DNA from: JAXLQL01 sp046331625
GTDB taxonomy: Bacteria > Acidobacteriota > Terriglobia > Bryobacterales > Bryobacteraceae
DNA: 64,000 bases
Assembly: GCA_046331625.1 (NCBI GenBank)
Contig: JAXLQL010000007.1
Location: 186,001 to 250,000, forward strand
Direction: 5' to 3'
Shown here: positions 42,734 through 51,307 of the stretch, in pieces
Layout: each line of letters begins with the position of its first letter
Numbering within the stretch: position 1 is the first letter of the stretch
Notes under the pieces: model-generated
Database searches by the model: none
The model's input: only the letters and a program-made list of their open reading frames with translations
Told to the model about the DNA's origin: nothing
Translations under genes and position numbers: made by a program

Positions 42734-44785
42734 ATGCTCCTGCGCTGCGCGGCTTCGATGTTCGTCATGGCTGCCGCAGCCGCGGCGCAGGTTTGCATAA
42801 TTACCCTCAATCCGGCGACTCTCAACGTCCCCGCCGAGGAAAACGTTCCCCCGCCGGTGCAGGTGACCGCGTCGGCTTCCACCTGCGCGCGGACTGCACA
42901 GAGCAACGCCTCCTGGATCACCATCTCATTCGGACAATCCGGTACGGGCAACGGATCCGTAGGCCTGCGTATTGACGCCAATCGCGATCCCGCACCACGT
43001 ACGGGCTCGGTGACCATCGGCGGCGTGAGCCTTTCTGTCACGCAAGCCGCCGCACGTTGCTCGTTCGATCTTTCTCCTGCCGAGGCCAGCATCGCGCCGG
43101 CCGGCGGATCGGGCGCCGTCTCGTTTCAAACCACCTGCAACTGGACCGTCATCACTGACGCTTCGTGGATCACCATCACCTCTGCTACTAGCGGTACCGG
43201 CAATGGGCGCGTCAGCTTCAATGCCGCCGCGAACAACACTGGCTCTGCACGCAGCGGGATCATTCGCATCGGAAGCGCGCAATTTCGTGTGACGCAGACG
43301 GCGCCGAGTTGCACCATCGCCGTCGCGCCCACGCAAGCCAGCGCTCCCGCCGCGGGTGGACCGGGGTCCTTCGCCGTCACGGCCACATGCTCCTGGACGG
43401 CCGCTTCCACTGCCTCTTGGATCCAGATCGTCTCCGGCGCCACCGGTTCCGGCAACGGAACGGTGAGCTACGCGGTCTCGCCCAATCCCACCACGCAATC
43501 GCGCACTGGAACGATCAACGTTGGTTCGCAAGCGTTCACCGTCACCCAAGCCGCGGCCTCGTGCGCGGTTACCCTCAATCCATCGGAAGCTCGCCTCCCC
43601 GCCGAAGGTGGCTCCGCAAGCATCCGCGTCTCCGCCGCCTGCCCTTGGACCGCGACCACTTCCGACACATGGATCACCATTGCCTCCGGCGCATCGGGAA
43701 GTGCTGACGGGAGCTTCTCTTTCTCGGTATCGCGCAACACGGGCGCGGCCCGATCTGGCGCGATCATCGTGGGAACGCAGACGCTCGCCGTGCAACAAGC
43801 AGGTGCGGGATGCTCGGTCACGTTCAGCCCCGCAGCGGCCACCGCGTCGCCCGCGGGCGGGACTGGAACCGTGCTGATCGCTTCCTCGAGCGAGTGCCGC
43901 TGGACCGCTGCCGTATCCTCGCAATGGCTGACCCTCGACGTCAGCGATGGCCAAGGCAACGGCGTCATCCGTTGGATTGCTATGCCAAACACCACCGGCT
44001 TCGCGCGCTCGGCAACGATCTCCGCGACCGGAGTCGCGTTCACGGTAACGCAAGCCGCGGCGATTCCCACGTTCACTGCCGCCGGAGTGGTGAGCGCGGC
44101 GAGCTTTGTTGGCGGGGCGATCTCACCGGGCGGAATCATCACCATCTTCGGCACCGATCTCGGCGGAGCGGATCTCGTCACAGCAGAAGTCACGGCGGAT
44201 GGCGCGTTCCTCACCAAGGCTCTCGCCGGAACGCAGGTGCTTTTCGACGATGTGCCGGCCGCGTTGCTCTACGTGATCAAAGACCAATTGGCGTGCGTGG
44301 TCCCCTTCGGGGTGGCGGGTAAGCCTTCCGTGCGGATCCAAGTGGCGCATGGCGAATCGCGGTCGGCAGCGGTGCCCGTGCTGGTGGCTCCCGCATCGCC
44401 GGGGCTGTTCACCGCCAACGCCAGCGGATCTGGTCCGGGTGCGATCCGCAACTCTGACCTCTCGATCAACGCTCCGGCCAACCCGATCGCGCGCGGCGAC
44501 ATCGTGGTGCTGTACGGCGCTGGTGCCGGCGTGTTCGATCCCGCCTTGGCCGATGGCGAGATCACCGGCAAGGTGCTCGCAGTGCCGGGCCTTCCTGTGA
44601 CCGTCGAGATCGGCGGCGTGGAAGCCGCGGTGCAGTATGCGGGCGTGGCGCCGTTCCTGGTCGCCGGTGTTCTGCAGGTGAATGTCGCCGTTCCTCAAAA
44701 CATCGCGCCCGGACCCGCGGTTCCCGTCAAGATCCGCGTGGGAACGTTCGCGAGCCAGGATGGCGTGACGCTCGCGGTCCGTTGA
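42734..44785 (+). CDS. Secreted protein with five BACON repeats and a TIGR03437 C-terminal domain
   Basis: The 683-residue protein has a signal peptide (MLLRCAASMFVMAAAAAAQ) and then five tandem repeats of about 84 residues, each with the pattern C-x-[IVF]-x-L/V-x-P ... G-G ... C-x-W-T-A ... S-x-W-[IL]-x-[IL] ... G-x-G-[NDQ]-G ... R-[ST]-G-x-I ... V-T-Q-A-A. These are BACON domains, beta sandwiches thought to bind carbohydrate. Residues 447-683 are the Solibacter-type C-terminal domain (VVSAASFVGGAISPGGIITIFGTDLG; VLFDDVPAALLYV; VVLYGAGAGVFDPALADGE; VAPFLVAGVLQVNVAVPQNIAPG). The repeats are closely alike, implying recent internal duplication. Likely a surface protein; ligand unknown. Confidence 0.9.
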   Translation: MLLRCAASMFVMAAAAAAQVCIITLNPATLNVPAEENVPPPVQVTASASTCARTAQSNASWITISFGQSGTGNGSVGLRIDANRDPAPRTGSVTIGGVSLSVTQAAARCSFDLSPAEASIAPAGGSGAVSFQTTCNWTVITDASWITITSATSGTGNGRVSFNAAANNTGSARSGIIRIGSAQFRVTQTAPSCTIAVAPTQASAPAAGGPGSFAVTATCSWTAASTASWIQIVSGATGSGNGTVSYAVSPNPTTQSRTGTINVGSQAFTVTQAAASCAVTLNPSEARLPAEGGSASIRVSAACPWTATTSDTWITIASGASGSADGSFSFSVSRNTGAARSGAIIVGTQTLAVQQAGAGCSVTFSPAAATASPAGGTGTVLIASSSECRWTAAVSSQWLTLDVSDGQGNGVIRWIAMPNTTGFARSATISATGVAFTVTQAAAIPTFTAAGVVSAASFVGGAISPGGIITIFGTDLGGADLVTAEVTADGAFLTKALAGTQVLFDDVPAALLYVIKDQLACVVPFGVAGKPSVRIQVAHGESRSAAVPVLVAPASPGLFTANASGSGPGAIRNSDLSINAPANPIARGDIVVLYGAGAGVFDPALADGEITGKVLAVPGLPVTVEIGGVEAAVQYAGVAPFLVAGVLQVNVAVPQNIAPGPAVPVKIRVGTFASQDGVTLAVR

Positions 44786-44815
44786 GACACGCCTGCAGCC
44801 CCAGGCGAGTTATTG

Positions 44816-44821
44816 CATAAT
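44816..44821 (+). promoter_or_regulatory. Probable -10 box directly before a start codon
   Basis: CATAAT (five of six consensus bases) ends seven bases before the ATG at 44829, which would place the transcription start next to the initiation codon. Confidence 0.4.
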
Positions 44822-44828
44822 AGGGGCG

Positions 44829-45440
44829 ATGAGGGTCGCGGCATTTCTGCTGTGCGGAGCCGCCTGTGCGTGGAGCGAGCAGGTGTCGCTCACTCGTGTC
44901 TCTATTGACCAACCGTACCGGCCCCTCGATCTCAAACAGCGATTGAACGCCTATTGGCGCGGCTCCTTCAGCCTCGGTGCTGGCTTTCAAGCGTTCGCTC
45001 CGGCGTGGATCGATCATGCCCGCATGCATCATCCGGAGTGGGGCGGCGGCATGCGAGGCTACGGCGCGCGCATTGGAGATCGCTATGGCCGCTTCCTCGT
45101 CAGCCGCACCATCGAGCACGCCACCGCTGCCGCGCTCGGCTATGAGCCGCGCTACATTCCTTGTGCCTGCACAGCCACTTTGCCCAGGATCGGTCACGCG
45201 ATGAAAGCCACGTTCATCACTTACAATCGCAACGGCAAGTGGGTCCCGAACCTGCCGCGCTTCGCGGGCATGGTTTCCGCGCCGCTGGTGGCTCCGGCCT
45301 GGCAGCCTCACGATCATCATTTGGCCCGCACGACGGGTATTCGCATCGGGGTCCGGTTCGGGCTCAATATGGTTACCAATGCGGGCAAGGAATTTCAACC
45401 CGAACTGCGCGAGTGGATTCCGTTCCTCCGCCGCAACTGA
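44829..45440 (+). CDS. Secreted hypothetical protein, acidobacterial type
   Basis: The 203-residue protein has a signal peptide (MRVAAFLLCGAACAWSE) and no domain I can name. It carries a compact hydrophobic middle (YGRFLVSRTIEHATAAALGYEPRYIPC), a CAC pair near residue 113 and a glycine/arginine-rich tail (GIRIGVRFGLNMVTNAGKEF) that reads like beta strands, perhaps outer-membrane associated. An apparent -10 box sits seven bases before its ATG. Small secreted proteins of this appearance are common in acidobacterial genomes. Function unknown. Confidence 0.68.
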   Translation: MRVAAFLLCGAACAWSEQVSLTRVSIDQPYRPLDLKQRLNAYWRGSFSLGAGFQAFAPAWIDHARMHHPEWGGGMRGYGARIGDRYGRFLVSRTIEHATAAALGYEPRYIPCACTATLPRIGHAMKATFITYNRNGKWVPNLPRFAGMVSAPLVAPAWQPHDHHLARTTGIRIGVRFGLNMVTNAGKEFQPELREWIPFLRRN

Positions 45441-45446
45441 TTCGTA

Positions 45447-46418
45447 CTAGCGGGGGCGGCCAGCGAGCCATCCGGGCGAATGCAACCGCGCGCGGAAGAG
45501 CGTGCCGCCGGCGGTGACATAGAGGCTGCGCAAGTCATCATCGCCGAATGCGCAATTCGTGACTTCGTCATTCGGCACAGGCAGGAACTGCAGGAGCTTT
45601 CCATCTGGCGACAGCACGTAGATTCCGCCGCGAAATCGTTCTGCGGTTTCGTAGGGCGGGTTGGCTTTGTTGAGTCCGGCGGCGACGAAGAGGCGGCCTT
45701 GACGATCCATCTTCACTCCATCTGGACCACGAGCGTCACCCCAATCGAAAACGAGCTTGCGCGACGCGGCGTCCACCGATCCATCTGAGCGCAGCTTGTA
45801 TCGCCACAGCCTGCGTGCGCCGCCAGCATTGTTGTTATTGTTGTCGGCGACATAGAGGAACTCGTCATTCGGAGAGACCAGAACGCCATTGGCGCGCTCC
45901 ACTTCGCGACCCAAGACCCGATGCACAACGCCGGGTGCGTCGATGCGATAGACGCCTTCCACGGTGTTGCCGTGTGAGTCGCGCATTTCCATCCCTTCGC
46001 GCTTACCGTAGCGGGGATCGCTGAAGTAGACGCGGCCTTTGCTATCGATCGTGAGGTCGTTCGGCGTGTTGAAGCGCATGCCTTCGAAGCGGTCGGCGAG
46101 GATGGTGATGCGGCCGTCCTTCTCGGTGCGGGTGAGCCGCCGCTCGCCGGACTCGCACACGACGAGTCGCCCTTGGGGATCGATCATCAGTCCATTGGGG
46201 CGACCCGCGGGATCGCGATAAACGTGCGCTTTGCCGTTCTTCCAGAGTCCGATGCGGCCTTGGCCGGAGAAGAGCAGCCCTTCGCCTGCGAGCCACGCGG
46301 GACCTTCACCGGCTCCTACTTCGCCGAGCTTCTCGAGCTTGGGTTCAATGGGAAGCTGCTGCGCGGCGGCGGAGAAAGCGAAGAGCGACGCTACCAGGCA
46401 AGAGGCTTTGATGCGCAT
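45447..46418 (-). CDS. SMP-30/gluconolactonase-family secreted lactonase
   Basis: These six-bladed propellers bind calcium and open sugar lactones. The 323-residue protein has a signal peptide (MRIKASCLVASLFAFSAAA), early motifs GEGPAWLAGEGLLFSGQG and RPNGLMIDPQGRLVVCESGERRLTR, the metal-site Asn/Asp segments RFNTPNDLTIDSKGRVYFSDP and RANGVLVSPNDEFLYVADNN, and GPDGVKMDRQGRLFVA. ATG 46418 is used since the start nine codons earlier lacks signal-peptide quality and overlaps the divergent gene's promoter region. It faces an alpha/beta hydrolase gene 23 bases away. A role in carbohydrate catabolism is likely. Confidence 0.86.
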   Translation of the reverse strand: MRIKASCLVASLFAFSAAAQQLPIEPKLEKLGEVGAGEGPAWLAGEGLLFSGQGRIGLWKNGKAHVYRDPAGRPNGLMIDPQGRLVVCESGERRLTRTEKDGRITILADRFEGMRFNTPNDLTIDSKGRVYFSDPRYGKREGMEMRDSHGNTVEGVYRIDAPGVVHRVLGREVERANGVLVSPNDEFLYVADNNNNNAGGARRLWRYKLRSDGSVDAASRKLVFDWGDARGPDGVKMDRQGRLFVAAGLNKANPPYETAERFRGGIYVLSPDGKLLQFLPVPNDEVTNCAFGDDDLRSLYVTAGGTLFRARLHSPGWLAGRPR

Positions 46419-46441
46419 AGCAATAGAATAGGATGCTGCCA

Positions 46442-47227
46442 ATGAAACGCCCTCTCCTGTTCCTTCACGGTGTTACGCGGCGCGGAGCTTCGGTGCTTCC
46501 GATCGAGGGAGCGCTGGCCACGCGATTCGATGTGCACGCGCCGGATTTTCCGGGGCATGGAGCGGCGGAACGAAGACCGGGGCGCTATCTGGTGGTGGAT
46601 CAGGTAGCGGTGGCTCGCGAGCGATTGCTCGAGTTGCCAGGCAAAGCGGTGATCTATGGGCATTCGATGGGCGCGATGGTGGCGGCGGCTTTGGCGGCGG
46701 AGTGCCCGGAGCGCGCGGAAGCTGTGATCCTCGAAGATCCGCCGTTCGAGACGATGGGCAGCCGCATTCGCGATACGCCGCTCCACGGGTACTTTGCGGC
46801 GCTGCGGGAGTTCGCGGTGGCGCATCGGGGCGCGCCGGTGCACGAGATCGCTCGTGCGTTGGCCGACCTGCGGTGGGGTTCGCCCGGCGAGTTTCGGTTC
46901 GGCGACACGCGCGATGAGGCGGCGTGCCGGTTCAGTGCGGCTTCTCTGGCTCGGCTCGATCCGGAGGTGCTCGATCCGGTGGTGGAGGGGCACTGGCTCG
47001 ATGGATACGATCAGGCGGCGATTTTCACGCGGATTGCGTGTCCCGTGTTGTTGCTGCAGGCCGATCCGCGCTGTGGTGGAATGCTCACCGATGAAGACGT
47101 CGCGCACGCCAAGCGTGCCATGCGGGACTGCGCGCATGTGTTCGTTCCCGGTGGTCCGCATCTGCTGCATTGGATGGCCACGCAAGACACGCTGCGAGCT
47201 GTGTTGAATTTCTTGTCGGCGATTTAG
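46442..47227 (+). CDS. Alpha/beta hydrolase
   Basis: The 261-residue cytosolic protein shows the hydrolase fold: LLFLHGVTRRG with the oxyanion HG (about 5-15), DFPGHGAAE, the nucleophile elbow IYGHSMGAM (Ser near 77), VILEDPPFE and a late catalytic His in VPGGPHLLHWM (near 241). An acidic residue in LLQADPRCGG fits the third triad member. It resembles pimeloyl-ester or acyl-carrier-like carboxylesterases; the substrate is unknown. ATG 46442 is preferred to 46433 because AGG at 46430 gives proper spacing. It ends four bases inside the convergent beta-helix gene. Confidence 0.84.
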   Translation: MKRPLLFLHGVTRRGASVLPIEGALATRFDVHAPDFPGHGAAERRPGRYLVVDQVAVARERLLELPGKAVIYGHSMGAMVAAALAAECPERAEAVILEDPPFETMGSRIRDTPLHGYFAALREFAVAHRGAPVHEIARALADLRWGSPGEFRFGDTRDEAACRFSAASLARLDPEVLDPVVEGHWLDGYDQAAIFTRIACPVLLLQADPRCGGMLTDEDVAHAKRAMRDCAHVFVPGGPHLLHWMATQDTLRAVLNFLSAI

Positions 47228-48870
47228 GGGTGGATTTCCCACGGAGCGCGAGCGAAGCCGGGAGCCATTTCGCGCCCGAATCGAAGCGGAGGACGGCCGG
47301 TTTCGAATGCGCCCATATCGGGTGCGGTTCCGGTGAAGTCATCATTGAAGCCGGGGATGTGCACGCCGGTATCGACCGCAGGATTCTTCGCCTGAACCAT
47401 CGGATCCGTAATGAAGGTCTGCTTACCGTTGCGGTTGTATTCGACGCGGCCCCATTCGATGCGGTTCATGGTGGGAGCGAGGAACCATTCGAGTTTCTCG
47501 CTCGGCAGGAACATCGATCGCACGAATCCTCCGCCGAGGTAGCCGCCGGTCAAGTCGTTCTTGAAGTCGTTGCGGGGCTCACCGCGGTCGGCGGGATAGG
47601 AGCGGCCACGAGAATAGAAGATATTGTTTCGAGACATTGCATTGTGCAACTCGTGACTCGAGAAGACGTCGAGCGCGCCGGAAGGCTGTAACGCCGTGTT
47701 GTGGAAGATGAAGCGATGCCCGAGACCCGTGCTGACGCGCTGGCCGTCGATGGTGAGGTAGTTCATCCCGGTCTTGATCATCATGCCGCCGGATGAATCC
47801 TGATGAGAGATGCGGCTTTCGCCGAACACGTTGCGGAAGACGTAGAGCGGACCCATGGCGGTGGCGGCCGTGGCTACGTGCACGAAGGTGTGGTGCAGGT
47901 AGTTGCTCCAGATGCGGACGTTGCGGTTGGCGCCTTCACTTTCGATTGCGTCATCCCAGCAGTTGGAGACGATGTTGCCGTAGATGTCGGAATCGCGATT
48001 CGGGCTGCCTTGAAAGCTGTAGTTGCTGCCGCCGCCGATGCCGTCATTGAAGCCGTGATCTTCGGTGGAGCGAATCGTGTTGTAGCGGATCACGTTTCCG
48101 CCGCGCGAGTTGATGAGCGAGATGGCCTGCGGACCCGCGGGATGTCCGCTCTCCCAATCGTTGGCGCCGCTGCGCGGATACTCGATCAGATTGCGCTGGA
48201 TGACGAGATGCCCGGCGTCCGTCTCCGCGTAGATGCCGCTGTCGGATGCGCCGTTCACGCCCCACACGCGAGCTCCGCCCACACGGCCCCATCCGGTGAT
48301 GTGGCTATCCTCGATGACCACGTGCTGCACGCCCTTCTTGACCAGCACGCCATGGATGCCCGCATTGCGCAATTCGAGTCCTCTGAGGATCACGTAATCG
48401 GCCTCCACCACGATGTTGTGGTCTGAAAGATTGAACACGTCGCTGACGAACTTCGCTCCGGGAGCGGGCGTAACCAGGTGCCACGCATCGGCCGTGCCGC
48501 CGGTCGGGATGGTCACGGTCTGGTCGCTCTTGGCGGGAAGATGAGTGGTCCTGCCGATGGGAAATTTCTCGCTGCGGGTGCGGGCTTTGATGGAAGCTGT
48601 GTCGCCGCCGGCGTCGAGGCGGATTTCGTACTCGGTGTCGGGTGAGAGGCCCACGACCGACCCTCGGTACTGATGTTCGCGAGCGTCGTAGACGAGCGGA
48701 AGGCCCTCGCGCCAGACCTCGGATGGAGCAGCGCGATAGGTGACGCGGCACTGCGCGGCGGGCTCGGTGCGATTGAAGTAAACGCCGAGCGACTCGAACG
48801 TCGCGACCGCCGATGCGCGTTCAGCGGCGGCGAGGGGAGCGGCTAGCAAGAGGATGATCGCGCGCTGCAT
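47224..48870 (-). CDS. Secreted right-handed beta-helix protein with N-terminal Fn3-like domain
   Basis: The 548-residue protein has a signal peptide (MQRAIILLLAAPLAAAE), an Fn3-like domain (AQCRVTYRAAP...GLSPDTEYEIRLDA, about 30-95) and a parallel beta-helix from about 120 to 430 with stacked units such as NIVVEADYVILRGLELRNAG, VQHVVIEDSHITGWG, HLVIQRNLIEYP and NVIRYNTIRSTED. Such folds degrade or bind polysaccharides (pectate-lyase-like). No lyase-specific motif is certain. It follows the PIG-L gene by nine bases on the same strand, so the two may be co-transcribed and together handle acetylated glycans. Confidence 0.82.
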   Translation of the reverse strand: MQRAIILLLAAPLAAAERASAVATFESLGVYFNRTEPAAQCRVTYRAAPSEVWREGLPLVYDAREHQYRGSVVGLSPDTEYEIRLDAGGDTASIKARTRSEKFPIGRTTHLPAKSDQTVTIPTGGTADAWHLVTPAPGAKFVSDVFNLSDHNIVVEADYVILRGLELRNAGIHGVLVKKGVQHVVIEDSHITGWGRVGGARVWGVNGASDSGIYAETDAGHLVIQRNLIEYPRSGANDWESGHPAGPQAISLINSRGGNVIRYNTIRSTEDHGFNDGIGGGSNYSFQGSPNRDSDIYGNIVSNCWDDAIESEGANRNVRIWSNYLHHTFVHVATAATAMGPLYVFRNVFGESRISHQDSSGGMMIKTGMNYLTIDGQRVSTGLGHRFIFHNTALQPSGALDVFSSHELHNAMSRNNIFYSRGRSYPADRGEPRNDFKNDLTGGYLGGGFVRSMFLPSEKLEWFLAPTMNRIEWGRVEYNRNGKQTFITDPMVQAKNPAVDTGVHIPGFNDDFTGTAPDMGAFETGRPPLRFGREMAPGFARAPWEIHP

Positions 48871-48879
48871 CGGATGACC

Positions 48880-49842
48880 TCAGATCGACTGCGCATTGCG
48901 GCGAACGTAGTCTTCCACGCGGTCGCTTTCCGGACCGATGTAGTGAAACTGCTCGGCCCACGCGAGCCCATACCGCCGGGCGATTTCACGGTCGCGGTGA
49001 AGCGTGAATTCGCGAACGAAGCTGCGGTTGGCCGAGAGGTCGTCATTGCCGAGAAGCGCGAGCTTCTTTCCCTCGCGCGCCAGCCGCTGTCGAAGCTGCG
49101 CACCGTGCTCACCGCCAGGACCTTGGGCCTTGTTCTCGATGTTGACGTCGACCTTGCGGTCAATACTCGAGGAGATGTCCACCACGCGGTTCACGCGCTG
49201 TTGGAAGCGGGCGAAGTAGTATTTCTCGCGAACCGAGTGCGGCGACAAACCCGCGGCGAAATGTTCCGGGTAATCTTTGGACCCGCCGGCCATCCACGCG
49301 GCTGCTTCCACGCAATCGGCCGTGACGTAGTGGTCGGGGTTTTCTTCGTAGTGGCCCCACGGGTCGTAGCAGACGACAGTGTCGACCTTCAACAACCGGA
49401 AGAGAAAGATGAAACGCGCCCTCAGTTCCGCGCGCGAGATGTTGTCCATCATGTGGTTGTTGTAGTTGAGGTCGAAGGTCTTTTCCACGCCGAGGAGTTT
49501 GGCCACGGCGAAATTGTCGCGCTCGTTCGCGGTGACGGTGTTGGCGATGCCGCCCGGGCCCGCCATGTCGTCATTCGTCACGCGGATCAGATAGGCCTTG
49601 TAGCCTTCGTCAATGAGCTTGAAGATCGTGCCCGCGCAGAAGATCGGGATGTCGTCGGAATGCGGTTGAATCGCGGCGAGCACCTTGCCCGCATGCGGCT
49701 TGCCTTGCCGTGGGCGCTCGATGACCAAGCCGCCATGATCGTCGTAGCTTTCGACAGGACGGCTTTGGCTTTGCTGCGCTTGCGCCACGGAAACGGCTGC
49801 TCCGCTGACGACGCCGGTGGAGAGAAAACGTCTACGCCTCAT
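48880..49842 (-). CDS. Tat-exported PIG-L family deacetylase
   Basis: PIG-L (LmbE) enzymes are zinc-dependent N-deacetylases of sugars and glycolipids. The 320-residue protein has a twin-arginine-like leader (MRRRRFLSTGVVSGAAVSVA), the metal site AAIQPHSDDIPIFC (H-x-DD near residues 60-63), VTNDDMAG, and the later His of YDPWGHYEENPDHYVTADCVEAAAW (near 160-180). Length is normal for exported members. It is the first gene of a minus-strand pair with the beta-helix protein, suggesting extracellular or periplasmic carbohydrate processing. Substrate unknown. Confidence 0.87.
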   Translation of the reverse strand: MRRRRFLSTGVVSGAAVSVAQAQQSQSRPVESYDDHGGLVIERPRQGKPHAGKVLAAIQPHSDDIPIFCAGTIFKLIDEGYKAYLIRVTNDDMAGPGGIANTVTANERDNFAVAKLLGVEKTFDLNYNNHMMDNISRAELRARFIFLFRLLKVDTVVCYDPWGHYEENPDHYVTADCVEAAAWMAGGSKDYPEHFAAGLSPHSVREKYYFARFQQRVNRVVDISSSIDRKVDVNIENKAQGPGGEHGAQLRQRLAREGKKLALLGNDDLSANRSFVREFTLHRDREIARRYGLAWAEQFHYIGPESDRVEDYVRRNAQSI

Positions 49843-50529
49843 GCGTCCGATTCTACTATTCGAATCGGACCCGGCGCGGCGTTATTGGGTTTGTGCTTGG
49901 CGAGCACTGCGCGGGCCGCGGGCGCACGGAGACAGCTCAAAACGACCAACTCCGCGCCAAGCTGCCCTCTGAGGTGACGGTCAGGGATCGCGCGAATCCG
50001 TTCCGCTGCTTCTCGCCTCTCTCCGTGGTGGCCCACAGATGGATGTACCGGGGTCTCAGCTTCCATGTCAGCGACCCGTGCCCGCCTCCAAACTGCGCCG
50101 CCGGCTGCATGGGCCCCCGGTGCCCGGGACATGAGGATCACCGTGGTCCAGGCCGGGACCTTCATCTTGATCTTCAGCAGAGCGTTGTGCTCGAGAAATC
50201 GCTTCCTGATCTTCGCGCGAAAAGCCGGCCTCGGCCTCGAAATGCTCCGCCCACCTTGCGCGTTCGTCTTTGACGACGAAGGCGTGATCCATCGATTTCA
50301 GCGGAACGCTCAACTCGCGTCCCAGGGCGCGGAACGAGGTCCGTTCCCTGAGTTTGCGCTGCCCGAAAACCTCGAGCACTTGGCGTGGCAGGCGCTCGGC
50401 CAGCGCATTGAAGGAATGTCGAATTCCGCCATGCCCCGCACCCTACTACACAAGACCTCGCGTCGCAATTATCCCGAGACAGCAAAGGGGATACGCAGGC
50501 CGGAACAATTTCGCTCGGCGCGGTGTCTA
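49843..50529. other. Stretch with a probable decayed minus-strand gene
   Basis: Nothing here makes a convincing intact protein. On the minus strand, from about 50440 to 50170, a frame reads ALAERLPRQVLEVF...SFRALGRELSVPLKSMDHAF, which resembles sigma factor region 4 (S-x-x-A-L-x-x-E-L-x-V-P-x-K-S-x-D-x-A), then loses sense; another frame takes over near 50165 (MKVPAWTTVILMSRAPG...). This would fit a worn, frameshifted gene. The plus strand here is in phase with the ABC ATPase gene, but that extension has no domain. Confidence 0.35.
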
Positions 50530-51303
50530 ATGGCGGATATGCTCGAGCTCCGCCACGTAACCAAGAAGTTCACCGGCATCACCGCCGTGGACAACGTGAG
50601 CTTCACCGCGCGGCCGGGCGAGGTGACCGGCTACCTGGGACCCAACGGCTCGGGCAAGTCGACAACCATGAAGATGATCACAGGCCTGCTCGAACCGAGC
50701 GGCGGTGAGATCGCCTTTGACGGTGCGGAGATCCGCCAGAACCTGATCGCGTTCAAGCGGCGCATGGGATACGTCCCCGAAGAGCCGCAACTTTACGGCC
50801 ACCTCTCCGCCCTCGAGTATCTCGCGATGGTGGCGCAACTGCGCGAACTGCCCGAGAAAAGCTCCGCCGAGCGCATTGACGGGATGCTTCGGGCGTTCGC
50901 GCTCCACGGCGACCGGCATTCGCCCATCAGCGCCTACTCGAAAGGAATGCGTCAGAAAGTCCTGCTCATCGCAGCGCTCCTGCATGACCCGGCGTTGGTT
51001 CTGCTCGACGAGCCGTTCTCCGGGCTCGACGTGGCGTCGGCGCTCGTCCTGCGGAGCCTGATTCAGGAATTGGCGGCTCGTGGCAAGGTGGTGCTGTTCA
51101 GCTCGCACGATCTCGAGACCGTTGAGCGAGTCTGCTCGCGCGTGGTGATTCTGCATCGCGGGCGCGTGGTTGCGGACGATTCCATCGCGAATCTGCGATC
51201 GTTGATGGCGCTGCCGACACTCGAAGCGATCTTCGCCGAACTGGCCGTTGAGCAGGATCCGGCAGCGGTCGCCCGGGAAATCGCGGCGCTGGTTCGAGGG
51301 TGA
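50530..51303 (+). CDS. ABC transporter ATP-binding protein
   Basis: The 257-residue ATPase powers a two-part ABC exporter with the next gene. Walker A is GPNGSGKST (about 38-46), the Q-loop lies in GYVPEEPQLYG, the signature is YSKGMRQK (the LSGGQ equivalent), Walker B is ALVLLDEPFSGLD (about 154-166), and the H-loop is SSHDLE. It belongs to the group that includes ABC-2 type exporters (CcmA/NatA-like). ATG 50530 is the start; residues upstream in the frame are not conserved. The downstream permease starts four bases after its stop. Confidence 0.93.
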   Translation: MADMLELRHVTKKFTGITAVDNVSFTARPGEVTGYLGPNGSGKSTTMKMITGLLEPSGGEIAFDGAEIRQNLIAFKRRMGYVPEEPQLYGHLSALEYLAMVAQLRELPEKSSAERIDGMLRAFALHGDRHSPISAYSKGMRQKVLLIAALLHDPALVLLDEPFSGLDVASALVLRSLIQELAARGKVVLFSSHDLETVERVCSRVVILHRGRVVADDSIANLRSLMALPTLEAIFAELAVEQDPAAVAREIAALVRG

Positions 51304-51307
51304 TGCG

